Source: DATCYZ01 sp036526195 (GTDB taxonomy: Bacteria; Pseudomonadota; Gammaproteobacteria; Burkholderiales; SG8-39). Taken from it: a stretch of 64,000 nucleotides of DNA. Below, piece after piece: positions 25,787-34,567 of this stretch. How positions within the stretch are numbered: the first letter of the stretch is position 1; every line of letters starts with the position of its first letter. The notes under the pieces are model-generated. The model made no database searches, was not told where the DNA came from, and was given only the letters and a program-made list of their open reading frames with translations. The stretch is from assembly GCA_036526195.1 (NCBI GenBank), contig DATCYZ010000033.1:1-64000 (forward strand). The letters run 5' to 3'. A program made the translations under genes and the position numbers.

Positions 25787-27283
25787 CTAGATTCCCGTCG
25801 CGCGCCGATAGCCAATCGCCTCACCGATATGGGCCGCGCCGATGCGTGGCGCCTGCGCAAGATCTGCAATGGTGCGCGCCACCGCGAGCACGCGATGATA
25901 GGCGCGCGCCGAGAGCCCGAGTCGTGCGAAGGCCTGCGCGAGCAGCGCAGCGCCGGCCGCGTCCGGCGTGCAATGGCGCTCGATGCCGGCGGCGTCGAGC
26001 CTGGCGTTCGGCACACCCTGTCGGTCGCGCTGCCGCTCGAGCGCCTGCGCGACCCGCACACGCACCACTGAACTCGGCGTGCCGGGCGAAGCCTTGACCA
26101 GGTCCTCGTGCGCCACCGCGGGCAGTTCGATGCACAGATCGATGCGGTCGATCAGCGGCCCCGAGACCTTGGCGCGATAACGCGCCACCTGGTCGGGCGT
26201 GCAGCGGCAACGCCCGCGCGCATCGCCAAGGTAACCGCAGGGACAGGGGTTCATCGCCGCCACCAGCTGGAAGCGCGCCGGGTAGCGCGCGGTGTGCGCA
26301 GCGCGCACGATGACGATCGCGCCGGACTCCATCGGCTCGCGCAGGGCTTCGAGCGCGTCGCGCGGGAACTCCGGCAGTTCGTCGAGAAACAGCACGCCGT
26401 GATGGGCGAGCGAGATCTCGCCCGGCCGTGGCGGGCTGCCGCCACCGACCAGTGCGCGGCTGGAGGCCGAATGGTGCGGCGCGCGATACGGGCGCTCGCC
26501 CCAGCGCGACGCGTCGAAACCGACCCGCGAGGCCGAGTACACCGCCGCGACAGCAAGCGCCTCCTCGTCCGTCATCTGCGGCAGCAGGCCGGGCAGGCGG
26601 GTGGCGAGCATGGTCTTGCCGGTGCCCGGGGGGCCGATCATCAGCAGGGCGTGGCCGCCGGCGGCGGCGACCTCCAGCGCACGCCGCGCGGCGGGCTGGC
26701 CCCTGACATCGACGAGGTCTGCGCGCTCGGGCGGCGTCGCCCGCGGCGCTGCGTGATGCCTTGCCAACGGCGCGTCACCAGTCAGGTGAGCGCACACTTC
26801 AAGCAGGGTTCGCGCAGGCAGGACCGGCCCGGTTCCGGCCAGCGACGCTTCCTGGGCATTCTCCGCAGCGACCACGAAACCGCGCTGCGCGCGGCCCGCG
26901 CCGAGCGCCATTGCCAGCGCGCCGCGCACCGCACGCAGCTCACCGGTGAGGGACAGCTCGCCCGCGAACTCGAGGCCCTCGAGCGCCTCCGCCGGCACCT
27001 GCCCGCTCGAGGCCAGGATGCCGAGCGCGATCGGCAGGTCGAGCCGGCTGGAATCCTTCGGCAGGTCGGCCGGTGCGAGGTTCACCGTGATGCGCCGCTG
27101 CGGAAAGTCGAAGCGCGCGTGGTTCAGCGCGGCGCGCACGCGATCCTTCGACTCGCGCACCTCCGCGTCGGGCAGGCCGACGATGTTGAAGGTCGGCAGG
27201 CCCGGGCCGAGGTGCACTTCGACCGTGACTTCGGGCGCGTCGATCCCGGCAAGCGCGCGGCTCGCCACCAGCGCAAGCGACAT
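25787..27283 (-). CDS. comM: ComM/YifB AAA+ ATPase (Mg-chelatase-like)
   Basis: Branch-migration helicase that aids natural transformation in other proteobacteria, 498 aa. N-terminal Lon-protease-like domain (about 1-180) with VEVHLGPGLPTFNIVGLPDAEVRESKDRVRAAL. The AAA+ core has Walker A IGPPGTGKTMLATRLPGLLP and Walker B LFLDELPEFPR, then MNPCPCGYLGD with its Cys cluster. The C-terminal Mg-chelatase domain ends LAQAPRIGAAHIGEAIGYR. dprA at 50.5 kb is the other transformation gene here. yqiC is directly upstream. Confidence 0.95.
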   Translation of the reverse strand: MSLALVASRALAGIDAPEVTVEVHLGPGLPTFNIVGLPDAEVRESKDRVRAALNHARFDFPQRRITVNLAPADLPKDSSRLDLPIALGILASSGQVPAEALEGLEFAGELSLTGELRAVRGALAMALGAGRAQRGFVVAAENAQEASLAGTGPVLPARTLLEVCAHLTGDAPLARHHAAPRATPPERADLVDVRGQPAARRALEVAAAGGHALLMIGPPGTGKTMLATRLPGLLPQMTDEEALAVAAVYSASRVGFDASRWGERPYRAPHHSASSRALVGGGSPPRPGEISLAHHGVLFLDELPEFPRDALEALREPMESGAIVIVRAAHTARYPARFQLVAAMNPCPCGYLGDARGRCRCTPDQVARYRAKVSGPLIDRIDLCIELPAVAHEDLVKASPGTPSSVVRVRVAQALERQRDRQGVPNARLDAAGIERHCTPDAAGAALLAQAFARLGLSARAYHRVLAVARTIADLAQAPRIGAAHIGEAIGYRRATGI

Positions 27284-27327
27284 GCGTCATCCCCTTTCGG
27301 GAACAACGCGTCGCGCCGGTCGGCGGT

Positions 27328-27567
27328 TTACCGCTTGCTGCGCGCCTCGAGTTCGGCGAGGCGCGCTTCGAGTTCCGCGAGGCGGCCCTGCGCACGCTCG
27401 AGCAGCCGTTTCTGCACGTCGAAGTCCTCGCGCAGCACGACGTCGAAGCGGTCGAAGAACGCGCCGAGCAGCGCGCGCAGGTTTTTTTCGAGGTCCTGCG
27501 CCGGGCTGTCGCGCGAGGCGGCGCGCAGGCGCGCGGCGAGATCGTCCAGCAGGCGGGCGTCGATCAT
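27328..27567 (-). CDS. YqiC/BMFP-type coiled-coil accessory protein
   Basis: 79 aa, BMFP family (membrane fusogenic, trimeric in characterised members; linked to ubiquinone synthesis in enterics as UbiK). Start MIDARLLDDLAARL at ATG 27567 with GGAG eight bases upstream. A helical N-terminus with FFDRFDVVLREDFDVQK leads to a C-terminal coiled coil RLAELEARLAELEAR with heptad spacing. 44 bp upstream of comM on the same strand. Confidence 0.88.
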   Translation of the reverse strand: MIDARLLDDLAARLRAASRDSPAQDLEKNLRALLGAFFDRFDVVLREDFDVQKRLLERAQGRLAELEARLAELEARSKR

Positions 27568-27599
27568 CGGGGCTCTCCGGTTCGTTTGCCGAACGCGAC

Positions 27600-27645
27600 G
27601 CACCAAACCGGTGCGGCGGCGTATTCACCCGCTCCAGCCCGGTGC
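27600..27645 (+). promoter_or_regulatory. Two tandem NtrC-type enhancer sites
   Basis: Site A, 27600-27614, is GCACC-N5-GGTGC, an exact match to the NtrC dyad core. Site B, 27631-27645, is GCTCC-N5-GGTGC, one mismatch. Their centres are 31 bp apart, about three helical turns, on the same face of the DNA. They lie about 100 bp upstream of the RpoN-type promoter at 27708, the usual enhancer distance. Confidence 0.75.
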
Positions 27646-27707
27646 GAGGTCTCTGCGACGGACTTCATGTCGGCTTTCAACGCATTGAATGAATTCATTA
27701 TTTTACC

Positions 27708-27723
27708 TGGCACAGTATCTGCT
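27708..27723 (+). promoter_or_regulatory. Sigma-54 (RpoN) -24/-12 promoter
   Basis: TGGCACAGTATCTGCT matches the TGGCACN5TTGCW consensus, with the invariant GG and GC at correct 10-bp spacing; the differences are A for G and C for T at non-invariant positions. Predicted transcription start is about 27734, 34 bp before the porin ATG. Confidence 0.75.
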
Positions 27724-27767
27724 AATGGGCTCCTGTCATTCCCATTATCTGCCCACGGAGCCATCTC

Positions 27768-28589
27768 ATGCGCAAAGCCCTTGTCCTTTCCACCCTTGCC
27801 GCCACGCTTGCGGTACCGACCCTCGTCCAGGCGCAGGCCGCGGCGAAGTCGCCGCACAACTTTTCCGGCAACCTGACGCTGGCCTCGGAGTACCTCTACC
27901 GCGGCATCGCGCAGACGCGCGGCAAGCCGGCGCTGCAGGGCGGCATCGATTATGCCCATGCCAGCGGCTTCTACGTCGGCGCCTGGGGCTCGAACATCAG
28001 CTGGATCAGCGACAACGGCCCGGTCGTGGCCGGCGGCCGGAGCCCGAGCGCAAGCCTGGAAGTCGACCTCTACGGCGGCTACAAGGGCAGCATCACCGGC
28101 GACCTCGGCTACGACGTCGGCATCCTGACCTACAACTATCCGGGCACCAACAAGCCTGGTGGCGCGGGCAGGCCGGATACCACCGAGCTTTATGCCGGGC
28201 TGTCCTACAAGTGGTTCTCGATCAAGTACTCCTCGACCACCACCAGCCTCTTCGGCTGGACCAAGACGGCGAATGCCAACGACAAGACCAAGGGCAGCGG
28301 CTACCTCGACCTGACGGGAACCTTCGACCTCGGCAGCGGCTTCGGCCTCGTGGCCCACGTCGGCCACCAGAGCGTCAAGGGTCGCGGCAGCGCGAGCTAC
28401 AGCGACTGGAAACTCGGCGTCACCAAGGAACTCGGCTTCGGCACGCTCGGCGTGGCCGTGTCCGACACCAACGCCAAGGACAACTGCGCCGCCGGGCAGG
28501 ACTACTGCTTCGGCACCGCGGCAGGCGGCGCCGGCGCCTACCAGGCCGGCAAGGGCCGCGTGCTCGTGACCTTCGCCAAGACGTTCTAG
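27768..28589 (+). CDS. TorF-family putative porin (Gcw_chp type)
   Basis: Outer-membrane beta-barrel protein of 273 aa. The signal peptide covers about residues 1-23 (LVQAQA cleavage region), followed by NLTLASEYLYRGIAQTRGKPALQGGIDYAH, the family hallmark. Many alternating Tyr/Gly strands follow, and the C-terminus is VLVTFAKTF with terminal Phe, typical for BAM recognition. First gene of the porin-glnK-amtB operon, implying uptake of a nitrogen compound, perhaps ammonium or small amines across the outer membrane (inference). Confidence 0.88.
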   Translation: MRKALVLSTLAATLAVPTLVQAQAAAKSPHNFSGNLTLASEYLYRGIAQTRGKPALQGGIDYAHASGFYVGAWGSNISWISDNGPVVAGGRSPSASLEVDLYGGYKGSITGDLGYDVGILTYNYPGTNKPGGAGRPDTTELYAGLSYKWFSIKYSSTTTSLFGWTKTANANDKTKGSGYLDLTGTFDLGSGFGLVAHVGHQSVKGRGSASYSDWKLGVTKELGFGTLGVAVSDTNAKDNCAAGQDYCFGTAAGGAGAYQAGKGRVLVTFAKTF

Positions 28590-28982
<393 letters not shown>

Positions 28983-28992
28983 GGAGATGGCA

Positions 28993-30513
28993 ATGAAAAA
29001 ACTCATCGCGTATGTCGCATTGCTCGGCGGTCTCGCCTTCGGTGGCGCGGCACTGGCGCAGGACAAGCCCGCCGCCCCGATGGCGGACAAGCCGGCCGCG
29101 GCCGCCGAGGCGGCGAAGTCCGCCGCTTCCGTCCCGATGGCAAAGCCGGCCGCGGACATGGCCAAGCCCGCCGAAGCCGCCGCTGCAGCGGCGCCGGCAC
29201 CGAAGGTCGACAAGGGCGACACCACCTGGATGATGATCTCCACGGCGCTCGTCATCCTGATGACGATCCCGGGGCTCGCGCTGTTCTATGGCGGCATGGT
29301 GCGCGCGAAGAACACGCTCTCGGTGCTGATGCAGGTGTTCGTCACCTTCTGCGTCATCGCGGTGCTGTGGGTGGTCTACGGCTACTCCATGGCATTCACC
29401 GGCGGCAATGCCTTCATCGGCGGGTTCTCGAAGATGTTCCTCGCCGGCGTGACCGCGGATTCGCTGGGCGCGACCTTCTCCAAGGGTGTCGCGATTCCGG
29501 AGCTCACCTTCATCGCCTTCCAGCTGACCTTCGCCGCGATCACCACGGCGCTGGTCGTCGGCGCCTTCGCAGAGCGCGCGAAGTTCTCCGCGGTGCTGCT
29601 CTTCGGCGTGCTGTGGTTCACCTTCTCGTACCTGCCGATGGCGCACATGGTCTGGTACTGGGACGGTCCGGACGCGATCACCGACGCCAAGTCGCTCGAG
29701 ACGGTCACGGCCGCCGCGGGCTGGCTGTGGCAGAAGGGCGCGCTCGACTTCGCCGGCGGCACCGTGGTGCATATCAACGCCGGGATCGCTGGCCTGGTGG
29801 GCGCCTACGTGATCGGGCGTCGCGTGGGCTTCGGCAAGGAGTCCATGGCCCCGCACAACGTGCCGTTCACGATGATCGGCGCCTGCCTGCTGTGGGCCGG
29901 CTGGTTCGGCTTCAACGCCGGGTCCAACCTCGAGGCCACCGGCACGGCGGCGATCGCCTTCCTCAACACCATCGTCGCCACCGCAGCGGCAACGCTCGCC
30001 TGGCTGCTGGTCGAATCCGTCGCGCGCGGCAAGGCTTCGGCACTGGGTGCCGCTTCAGGCGCGGTCGCCGGGCTGGTGGCGATCACTCCGGCCTGCGGCT
30101 TCGTCGGCGTGGTCGGCGCGCTGGTCATCGGCTTCGCCGGCGGCCTGGCCGGGTTCTGGGGCGTGAACGGCCTGAAGCGCCTGCTCGGCGCGGACGATTC
30201 GCTGGATGTGTTCGGCGTGCACGGCACCTGCGGCATCGTCGGCGCCCTGCTCACCGGCGTGTTCGCCGCGCCTTCGCTCGGCGGCTCGGGCATCTACGAC
30301 TATGTCGCGAACAAGGCGTCGCCCGAGTACTCGATCTTCGACCAGGTGCTCACGCAGGCCACCGGCGTGCTGGTGACGGTGATCCTTTCCGCGGTCGTTG
30401 CCTTCATCGCCTTCAAGCTGGTCGACGTCACGATCGGCCTGCGGGTGAGCGAGGAAGAAGAGCGCGAAGGGCTGGACGTCACCTCCCACGGCGAGGCCGC
30501 CTACCGCATGTAG
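28993..30513 (+). CDS. amtB: Ammonium transporter AmtB
   Basis: Inner-membrane ammonium channel, 506 aa. A cleavable signal peptide (about 1-23, ending ALAQ) is followed by an unusual Ala/Lys/Pro-rich stretch (about 24-72), then about eleven membrane helices from TTWMMISTALVILMTIPGLALFYGG. The twin pore histidines are in GTVVHINAGIAGLVGA and VFGVHGTCGIVGAL. The C-terminal cytoplasmic tail has SEEEEREGLDVTSHGEAAY, the GlnK-binding segment. RBS GGAG eight bases ahead of ATG 28993. Confidence 0.96.
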   Translation: MKKLIAYVALLGGLAFGGAALAQDKPAAPMADKPAAAAEAAKSAASVPMAKPAADMAKPAEAAAAAAPAPKVDKGDTTWMMISTALVILMTIPGLALFYGGMVRAKNTLSVLMQVFVTFCVIAVLWVVYGYSMAFTGGNAFIGGFSKMFLAGVTADSLGATFSKGVAIPELTFIAFQLTFAAITTALVVGAFAERAKFSAVLLFGVLWFTFSYLPMAHMVWYWDGPDAITDAKSLETVTAAAGWLWQKGALDFAGGTVVHINAGIAGLVGAYVIGRRVGFGKESMAPHNVPFTMIGACLLWAGWFGFNAGSNLEATGTAAIAFLNTIVATAAATLAWLLVESVARGKASALGAASGAVAGLVAITPACGFVGVVGALVIGFAGGLAGFWGVNGLKRLLGADDSLDVFGVHGTCGIVGALLTGVFAAPSLGGSGIYDYVANKASPEYSIFDQVLTQATGVLVTVILSAVVAFIAFKLVDVTIGLRVSEEEEREGLDVTSHGEAAYRM

Positions 30514-30563
30514 CGTCTGCGGCACGGCAGCCAGACCGGGGCGCTTCGGCGCCCCGCGTCGTT

Positions 30564-31019
30564 TCAGTCGGCGCAGAGCTTGCCGAGCAGGTCGAGCAGC
30601 GCCGCACGCTCGGCCGGCGTCAGGCGGCTGGCGACGCGCTTCTCGTGGGCGGCGATGCTTCGCCGCGTGCGCCGGAGCGCCTCGCGCCCGGTACTCGTCA
30701 GCGACAGGCCGTTGGTGCGGCGGTCCTCGCCCTTGCGCCGCTCGATCCAGCCGCGCTTCTCGAGCTGGTCGAGCACGCCGACCATGGTCGAGCGGTCCAG
30801 CCCCACCGCCTGGGCAAGCCGGCTCTGCGTCACGCCCGGGTTGGCGTCGATCAGCATCAGCATGCCGGCGCGCCCGGGCGAGAACTCGGGCACGCTCGCG
30901 GCAAAGTCGCGGAACACCGCCTGCTGCGCGCGCCGCAGGCGATAGCCGAGCAGGTCGGGCAGCACGCCCTGTTCAAGCGGCCGCTGCATCGCTTCAGGTC
31001 CGGTCGCACGGCGTGGCAT
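30564..31019 (-). CDS. MarR-family transcriptional regulator
   Basis: 151 aa winged-helix regulator. The core has PGVTQSRLAQAVGLDRSTMVGVLDQLEKRGWIERR (recognition helix and wing) with EDRRTNGLSLTSTGREAL following. It is divergent from the aryl-CoA ligase, with candidate operators in the 129-bp gap (31053-31077). Regulators of this class often sense an aromatic acid or its CoA thioester (known for BadR/HcaR-type proteins). Start at ATG 31019; an ATG at 30989 is an alternative. Confidence 0.88.
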   Translation of the reverse strand: MPRRATGPEAMQRPLEQGVLPDLLGYRLRRAQQAVFRDFAASVPEFSPGRAGMLMLIDANPGVTQSRLAQAVGLDRSTMVGVLDQLEKRGWIERRKGEDRRTNGLSLTSTGREALRRTRRSIAAHEKRVASRLTPAERAALLDLLGKLCAD

Positions 31020-31052
31020 CTGCAGGCATTCCGGTGCGGATCGTTTGGGGAG

Positions 31053-31077
31053 CAAACAGTTTGACCGTCGAACGGTC
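31053..31077 (+). promoter_or_regulatory. Overlapping inverted repeats, candidate MarR operator
   Basis: CAAACAGTTTG (31053-31063) is a perfect 11-bp inverted repeat and shares its last base with GACCGTCGAACGGTC (31063-31077), an inverted repeat with 6-bp arms. Both sit between the MarR gene and the ligase gene, where an autoregulatory operator would be expected. Confidence 0.5.
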
Positions 31078-31148
31078 GTGGCGCTAGCATCGTAGTGCAG
31101 GGTCCGCCCCGCCCGCAACCGCGGCGCGACGGGCTCGAGCCTCGATCC

Positions 31149-32687
31149 ATGAACAGCGCTCACCGCCTGCTTGACGCCGCGGCACTCGCGCGGCACGGGA
31201 CCCGCACGGCCTTGCTGTGCGGCGACGAGCGCATCGACTACGCAGCACTGGCGGCCCGCGTGATGCGCGCCGCGGGCGCGCTGCGCGCGCTCGGCGCGGC
31301 GCCGGGCGACCGGGTGCTGCTCTTGATGCGCGACACGCCGGAGTTCGTCGCCGCCTGGCTCGGCGCGGTGCATGCCGGCATGATCGCGGTCGCGCTCAAC
31401 ACCAAGATCTCGCCCGCGGATTTTCTGCATATCCGCACCGACAGCGAGGCGCGCCTGGCGATCGTCGAGGCGGACTTCGCGCGCGCGCAACCCGACTTGA
31501 CCGCGCAACTGGCGGGCGAAGGCGTGCTGGCAATCGCCGGCGCGGAGCCGCTTCCCGGCGTTCCCGCCTGGCGCGACGCGCTCGCGCGCGCGCCCGCGCA
31601 CGCCGAGGCCTTTGACGCCGCCCCCGGTGAGCCGGCCCTGTGGATCTATTCCTCGGGCACCACCGGCCGGCCGAAGGGGATCATTCACACGCACCGGACC
31701 ATCGAGACCTGCGGGCAGCTCGAGCGCGACCTGCTCGGCCTGCAGGCCGGCGACACGGTGTTCGCCACCTCGAAGCTGTTCTTCTCCTACGCGCTGGAGA
31801 ACGGGTTGCTCGGGCCCCTGTCGGTCGGCGCCACGGCGCTCCTGCATCCGGACTGGGCGGAGGCCGAAACCGTGGCGGCGCTCATCGATCGCCACGCGCC
31901 GACGGCGGTGTTCAGCGTGCCCTCGTTCTATCGCCGCCTGCTCGCGCTGCCGCCGGCGCAGCGCGCCGGGCTGGACAAGGTGCGCCACTACGTCTCGGCC
32001 GGCGAACGCCTGCCGGTGTCGGTGGCCGCGCCCTGGCGCGAGGCCACCGGCCGGGAGATCGTCAGCGCCTACGGCATGTCGGAAACGTTCTGCGTGGCGC
32101 TCGCCGCGGCCGGCGTCTCGGCCTCGGGGGTGCGCACCGGCCGCCCGCTCGCCGGCGTCGAGGTCCGCCTGCTGAACGAGGCGGGGGCCGAACCGGCGCC
32201 GGGCGAGCCCGGCGTGCTCTGGGTCCGGCATCCGGCCCTCGCGCTCGGTTACGTCAACCGCCCCGAGGCGACGCGCGAGCAGTTTGTCGACGGCTGGTTC
32301 TGCACGCGAGACGTGTTCGTGCGCGACGCGGAGGACTGTTACGCGCACCAGGGCCGCGCGGACGAGTTCCTCAAGGTCGCGGGCCAGTGGGTCCAGCCCG
32401 GCGACGTGGAGGAGGCAGTGTCGGGACTCGACGCGGTGCTCGAGGCTGCCTGCGTGAGCGTCATGGACGCAGACGGCTTCGAGCGACTCGCGCTGTTCGT
32501 GATCGCGCGCGACGACGCGCGCGCCGCGACTGACGCGGCCGGCGAGGCCTGCGCCGCGAAGCTGCCGCGCCACAAGCGGCCGAAATGGATCCGTGTCGTG
32601 GCGGAACTTCCGCGCACCGCAACCGGCAAGATGCAGCGCTACAAGCTGCGCGAGCAGTTGCAGCGCGAGCTCGGCGGGGCCGTCTAG
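31149..32687 (+). CDS. Aryl-CoA ligase (benzoate-CoA ligase family)
   Basis: ATP-dependent acyl-adenylate-forming ligase, 512 aa from ATG 31149. A3/P-loop motif IYSSGTTGRPKGIIHTH, A5 SAYGMSETFC, A8 DGWFCTRDVFV, and A10 LPRTATGKMQRYKL with the catalytic Lys. The FSYALENGLLGPLSVGATALLHPDW stretch is like that of the benzoate/hydroxybenzoate-CoA ligase group. Together with genes for a fumarylpyruvate hydrolase and maleylpyruvate isomerase and a thioesterase, a salicylate- or hydroxybenzoate-type substrate is likely, but not proved by sequence. Confidence 0.85.
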   Translation: MNSAHRLLDAAALARHGTRTALLCGDERIDYAALAARVMRAAGALRALGAAPGDRVLLLMRDTPEFVAAWLGAVHAGMIAVALNTKISPADFLHIRTDSEARLAIVEADFARAQPDLTAQLAGEGVLAIAGAEPLPGVPAWRDALARAPAHAEAFDAAPGEPALWIYSSGTTGRPKGIIHTHRTIETCGQLERDLLGLQAGDTVFATSKLFFSYALENGLLGPLSVGATALLHPDWAEAETVAALIDRHAPTAVFSVPSFYRRLLALPPAQRAGLDKVRHYVSAGERLPVSVAAPWREATGREIVSAYGMSETFCVALAAAGVSASGVRTGRPLAGVEVRLLNEAGAEPAPGEPGVLWVRHPALALGYVNRPEATREQFVDGWFCTRDVFVRDAEDCYAHQGRADEFLKVAGQWVQPGDVEEAVSGLDAVLEAACVSVMDADGFERLALFVIARDDARAATDAAGEACAAKLPRHKRPKWIRVVAELPRTATGKMQRYKLREQLQRELGGAV

Positions 32688-32718
32688 AATCGGGGTTTTT
32701 CCTCCCGAGGACGCCCCG

Positions 32719-33411
32719 ATGGCCTACGTACTTCCGCTGTGGACCCCGCCCGCGCTGCCGGTCGCCGGCAGCACCGACCTGTTTCCGGTCCGCAGGATCT
32801 TCTGTGTCGGCCGCAATTATGTCGAACACCAGAAGGAGATGGGCGGCGACGGACGCGAAATGCCGTTCTTCTTCATCAAGTCGGCGCACGCTCTCGTCGC
32901 CGGCGGCGGCAAGGTGCACTACCCGCTGAAGACCGCGAACTACCACTACGAGACCGAGATGGTGGTCGCGATCGCGAAGGGCGGCTGCCGCATCGCGGCC
33001 AAGGACGCGAACGCGCATATCTTCGGCTACGGCGTCGGCCTCGACATGACGCGCCGCGACCTGCAGCAACTCGGCAAGGACCATGGCCGGCCTTGGGATT
33101 TCGGCAAGGACTTCGATGAAGCCGCGCCGTGCAGCGCGCTGGTGCCCGCGGCGAAGATCGGCCATCCGGACAAGGGCGGCATCTCGCTGCTGGTGAACGG
33201 CAAGACGCGCCAGAATGCCGATCTTTCCGAGATGATCTGGTCGGTGCCCGAACAGATCGCCTACCTCTCGGAGTACTACACGCTGGTCCCGGGCGACATC
33301 ATCTACAGCGGCACGCCGGCCGGGGTCGGCCCGGTCAAGCCGGGCGACGAGCTCCACGCCACCGTCGAGGGGGTCGGAGAACTCAAGGTCAGCATCATCG
33401 AGGCGCCCTGA
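32719..33411 (+). CDS. Fumarylacetoacetate hydrolase-family protein, likely fumarylpyruvate hydrolase
   Basis: 230 aa. Cleaves fumarylpyruvate to fumarate and pyruvate in the gentisate route (likely) or a related beta-diketone acid. FPVRRIFCVGRNYVEHQKEMGG is the NagK-like N-terminus. YHYETEMVVAI supplies metal-binding Glu residues, GYGVGLDMTRRDLQ the Asp, and PGDIIYSGTPAGVGPV the C-terminal active-site edge. It follows the ligase by 31 bp and is followed by maleylpyruvate isomerase after 6 bp. Confidence 0.85.
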   Translation: MAYVLPLWTPPALPVAGSTDLFPVRRIFCVGRNYVEHQKEMGGDGREMPFFFIKSAHALVAGGGKVHYPLKTANYHYETEMVVAIAKGGCRIAAKDANAHIFGYGVGLDMTRRDLQQLGKDHGRPWDFGKDFDEAAPCSALVPAAKIGHPDKGGISLLVNGKTRQNADLSEMIWSVPEQIAYLSEYYTLVPGDIIYSGTPAGVGPVKPGDELHATVEGVGELKVSIIEAP

Positions 33412-33417
33412 ATCCGC

Positions 33418-34059
33418 ATGGACCTGCACACCTACTTCAGGAGTTCCGCGGCCTTCCGGGTGCGCATCGCGCTTAACCTGAAGGGCCTCGCCTGGACGCC
33501 GCACTACGTCCACCTGCCGAAGGGCGAGCATCGCGGGGCGGCCTACACGGCGATCAATCCCCAGGCGCTGGTGCCGACGCTGCAGGTGGACGGACTGCGC
33601 CTCACGCAGTCGCTGGCGATCATCGAGTACCTGGAGGAAACGCATCCCGAGCCGGCGCTCCTGCCGCGCGAACCCGCGGCGCGCGCGACGGTGCGCGCGC
33701 TGGCGCTGCTGGTGGCCTGCGAGATCCATCCGGTCAACAACCTGCGCGTCCTGCAACACCTGCGCAAGCACATCGGCCTGGACGAGGCCGGGGTGAATGC
33801 CTGGTATCGCCACTGGGTGGCAGACGGCCTCGGCAAGTTCGAGGCTGCGTTGCGCGACACCGGGGTGCGCGGCGCTTTCTGCCACGGCGAAACGCCGACG
33901 CTCGCGGACATCTGCCTGGTGCCGCAGATCTTCAACGCGCAACGCTTCGACTGCGACCTCTCGCCCTACCCGCGCACGATGATGGCCTTCGACGCCTGCA
34001 TGAAGCTCGAGGCCTTCGACCGGGCGCAGCCTTCGAAGCAGGCCGACGCCGAGGGCTGA
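33418..34059 (+). CDS. maiA: Maleylpyruvate/maleylacetoacetate isomerase (zeta-class GST)
   Basis: Glutathione-dependent cis-trans isomerase, 213 aa. Thioredoxin-like N-terminus with TYFRSSAAFRVRIALNLKG (SSA in place of the SSC seen in many homologues), NPQALVPTLQVDG and LTQSLAIIEYLEE for glutathione binding. The helical C-terminal domain carries EIHPVNNLRVLQHL and FCHGETPTLADICLVPQIFNAQRFDCDL. Next to fumarylpyruvate hydrolase, so maleylpyruvate is the probable substrate. Confidence 0.9.
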   Translation: MDLHTYFRSSAAFRVRIALNLKGLAWTPHYVHLPKGEHRGAAYTAINPQALVPTLQVDGLRLTQSLAIIEYLEETHPEPALLPREPAARATVRALALLVACEIHPVNNLRVLQHLRKHIGLDEAGVNAWYRHWVADGLGKFEAALRDTGVRGAFCHGETPTLADICLVPQIFNAQRFDCDLSPYPRTMMAFDACMKLEAFDRAQPSKQADAEG

Positions 34060-34092
34060 ACGCGCGCCGGGTCGCGCGCCTCGGCACGCGCG

Positions 34093-34530
34093 CTAGCGTT
34101 CGGCGAACAGCGCCTTGATCGCCTCGGGCACGGATTCGCCGCGGATCCCCGGCCCCTCGCCTTCGGCCAGCCGGCGCGCCCAGACCCGGGTCTCGGTGCC
34201 GCTCGCGAGCGCGGTGCCGTCCTGTCGCACGATGTCGTGCGCGACGATGAAGGACTTGCCGCCGAAGCGGGCGATGCGCGAGCGCACCTCGCAACGGTCG
34301 TTGTGCTCGGCCGGATGCAGGAACCGGCACTCGGCGGACACCAGCGGCATGACGATGCGCTCGGACTTCATGCGGGCGATGCCGTAGACCCCGTCGAGGA
34401 ACGACCAGGTCGCCGCGTCCATCCAGCGAAAGTAGGTGGGATAGAAAATGATGCCGAGCGGGTCGCAGTCGCCCCACTGCACCAGGCACTCGAAGCGCGC
34501 GACGATCGACCGGAACCCGGAGGCCGTCAT
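34093..34530 (-). CDS. 4HBT-type hotdog acyl-CoA thioesterase
   Basis: 145 aa. VQWGDCDPLGIIFYPTYFRWMD has the catalytic Asp and the pattern of 4-hydroxybenzoyl-CoA thioesterases. The rest is a single hotdog fold with ECRFLHPAEHNDRCEVRSRI. It lies at the end of the aryl-CoA ligase cluster but on the opposite strand, converging on maiA, so it is not part of that operon. It could release the aromatic acid from its CoA ester after ring hydroxylation. Confidence 0.85.
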   Translation of the reverse strand: MTASGFRSIVARFECLVQWGDCDPLGIIFYPTYFRWMDAATWSFLDGVYGIARMKSERIVMPLVSAECRFLHPAEHNDRCEVRSRIARFGGKSFIVAHDIVRQDGTALASGTETRVWARRLAEGEGPGIRGESVPEAIKALFAER

Positions 34531-34567
34531 CGCGCGCAGGCGCGGCCCGCGGCGCGCGCCCGCGACG

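Noticed and set aside
30564..31019. Regulator acting on amtB because it is adjacent
   Set aside because: MarR gene is convergent with amtB and divergent from the ligase; the inverted repeats face the ligase, and amtB already has RpoN/NtrC signals.
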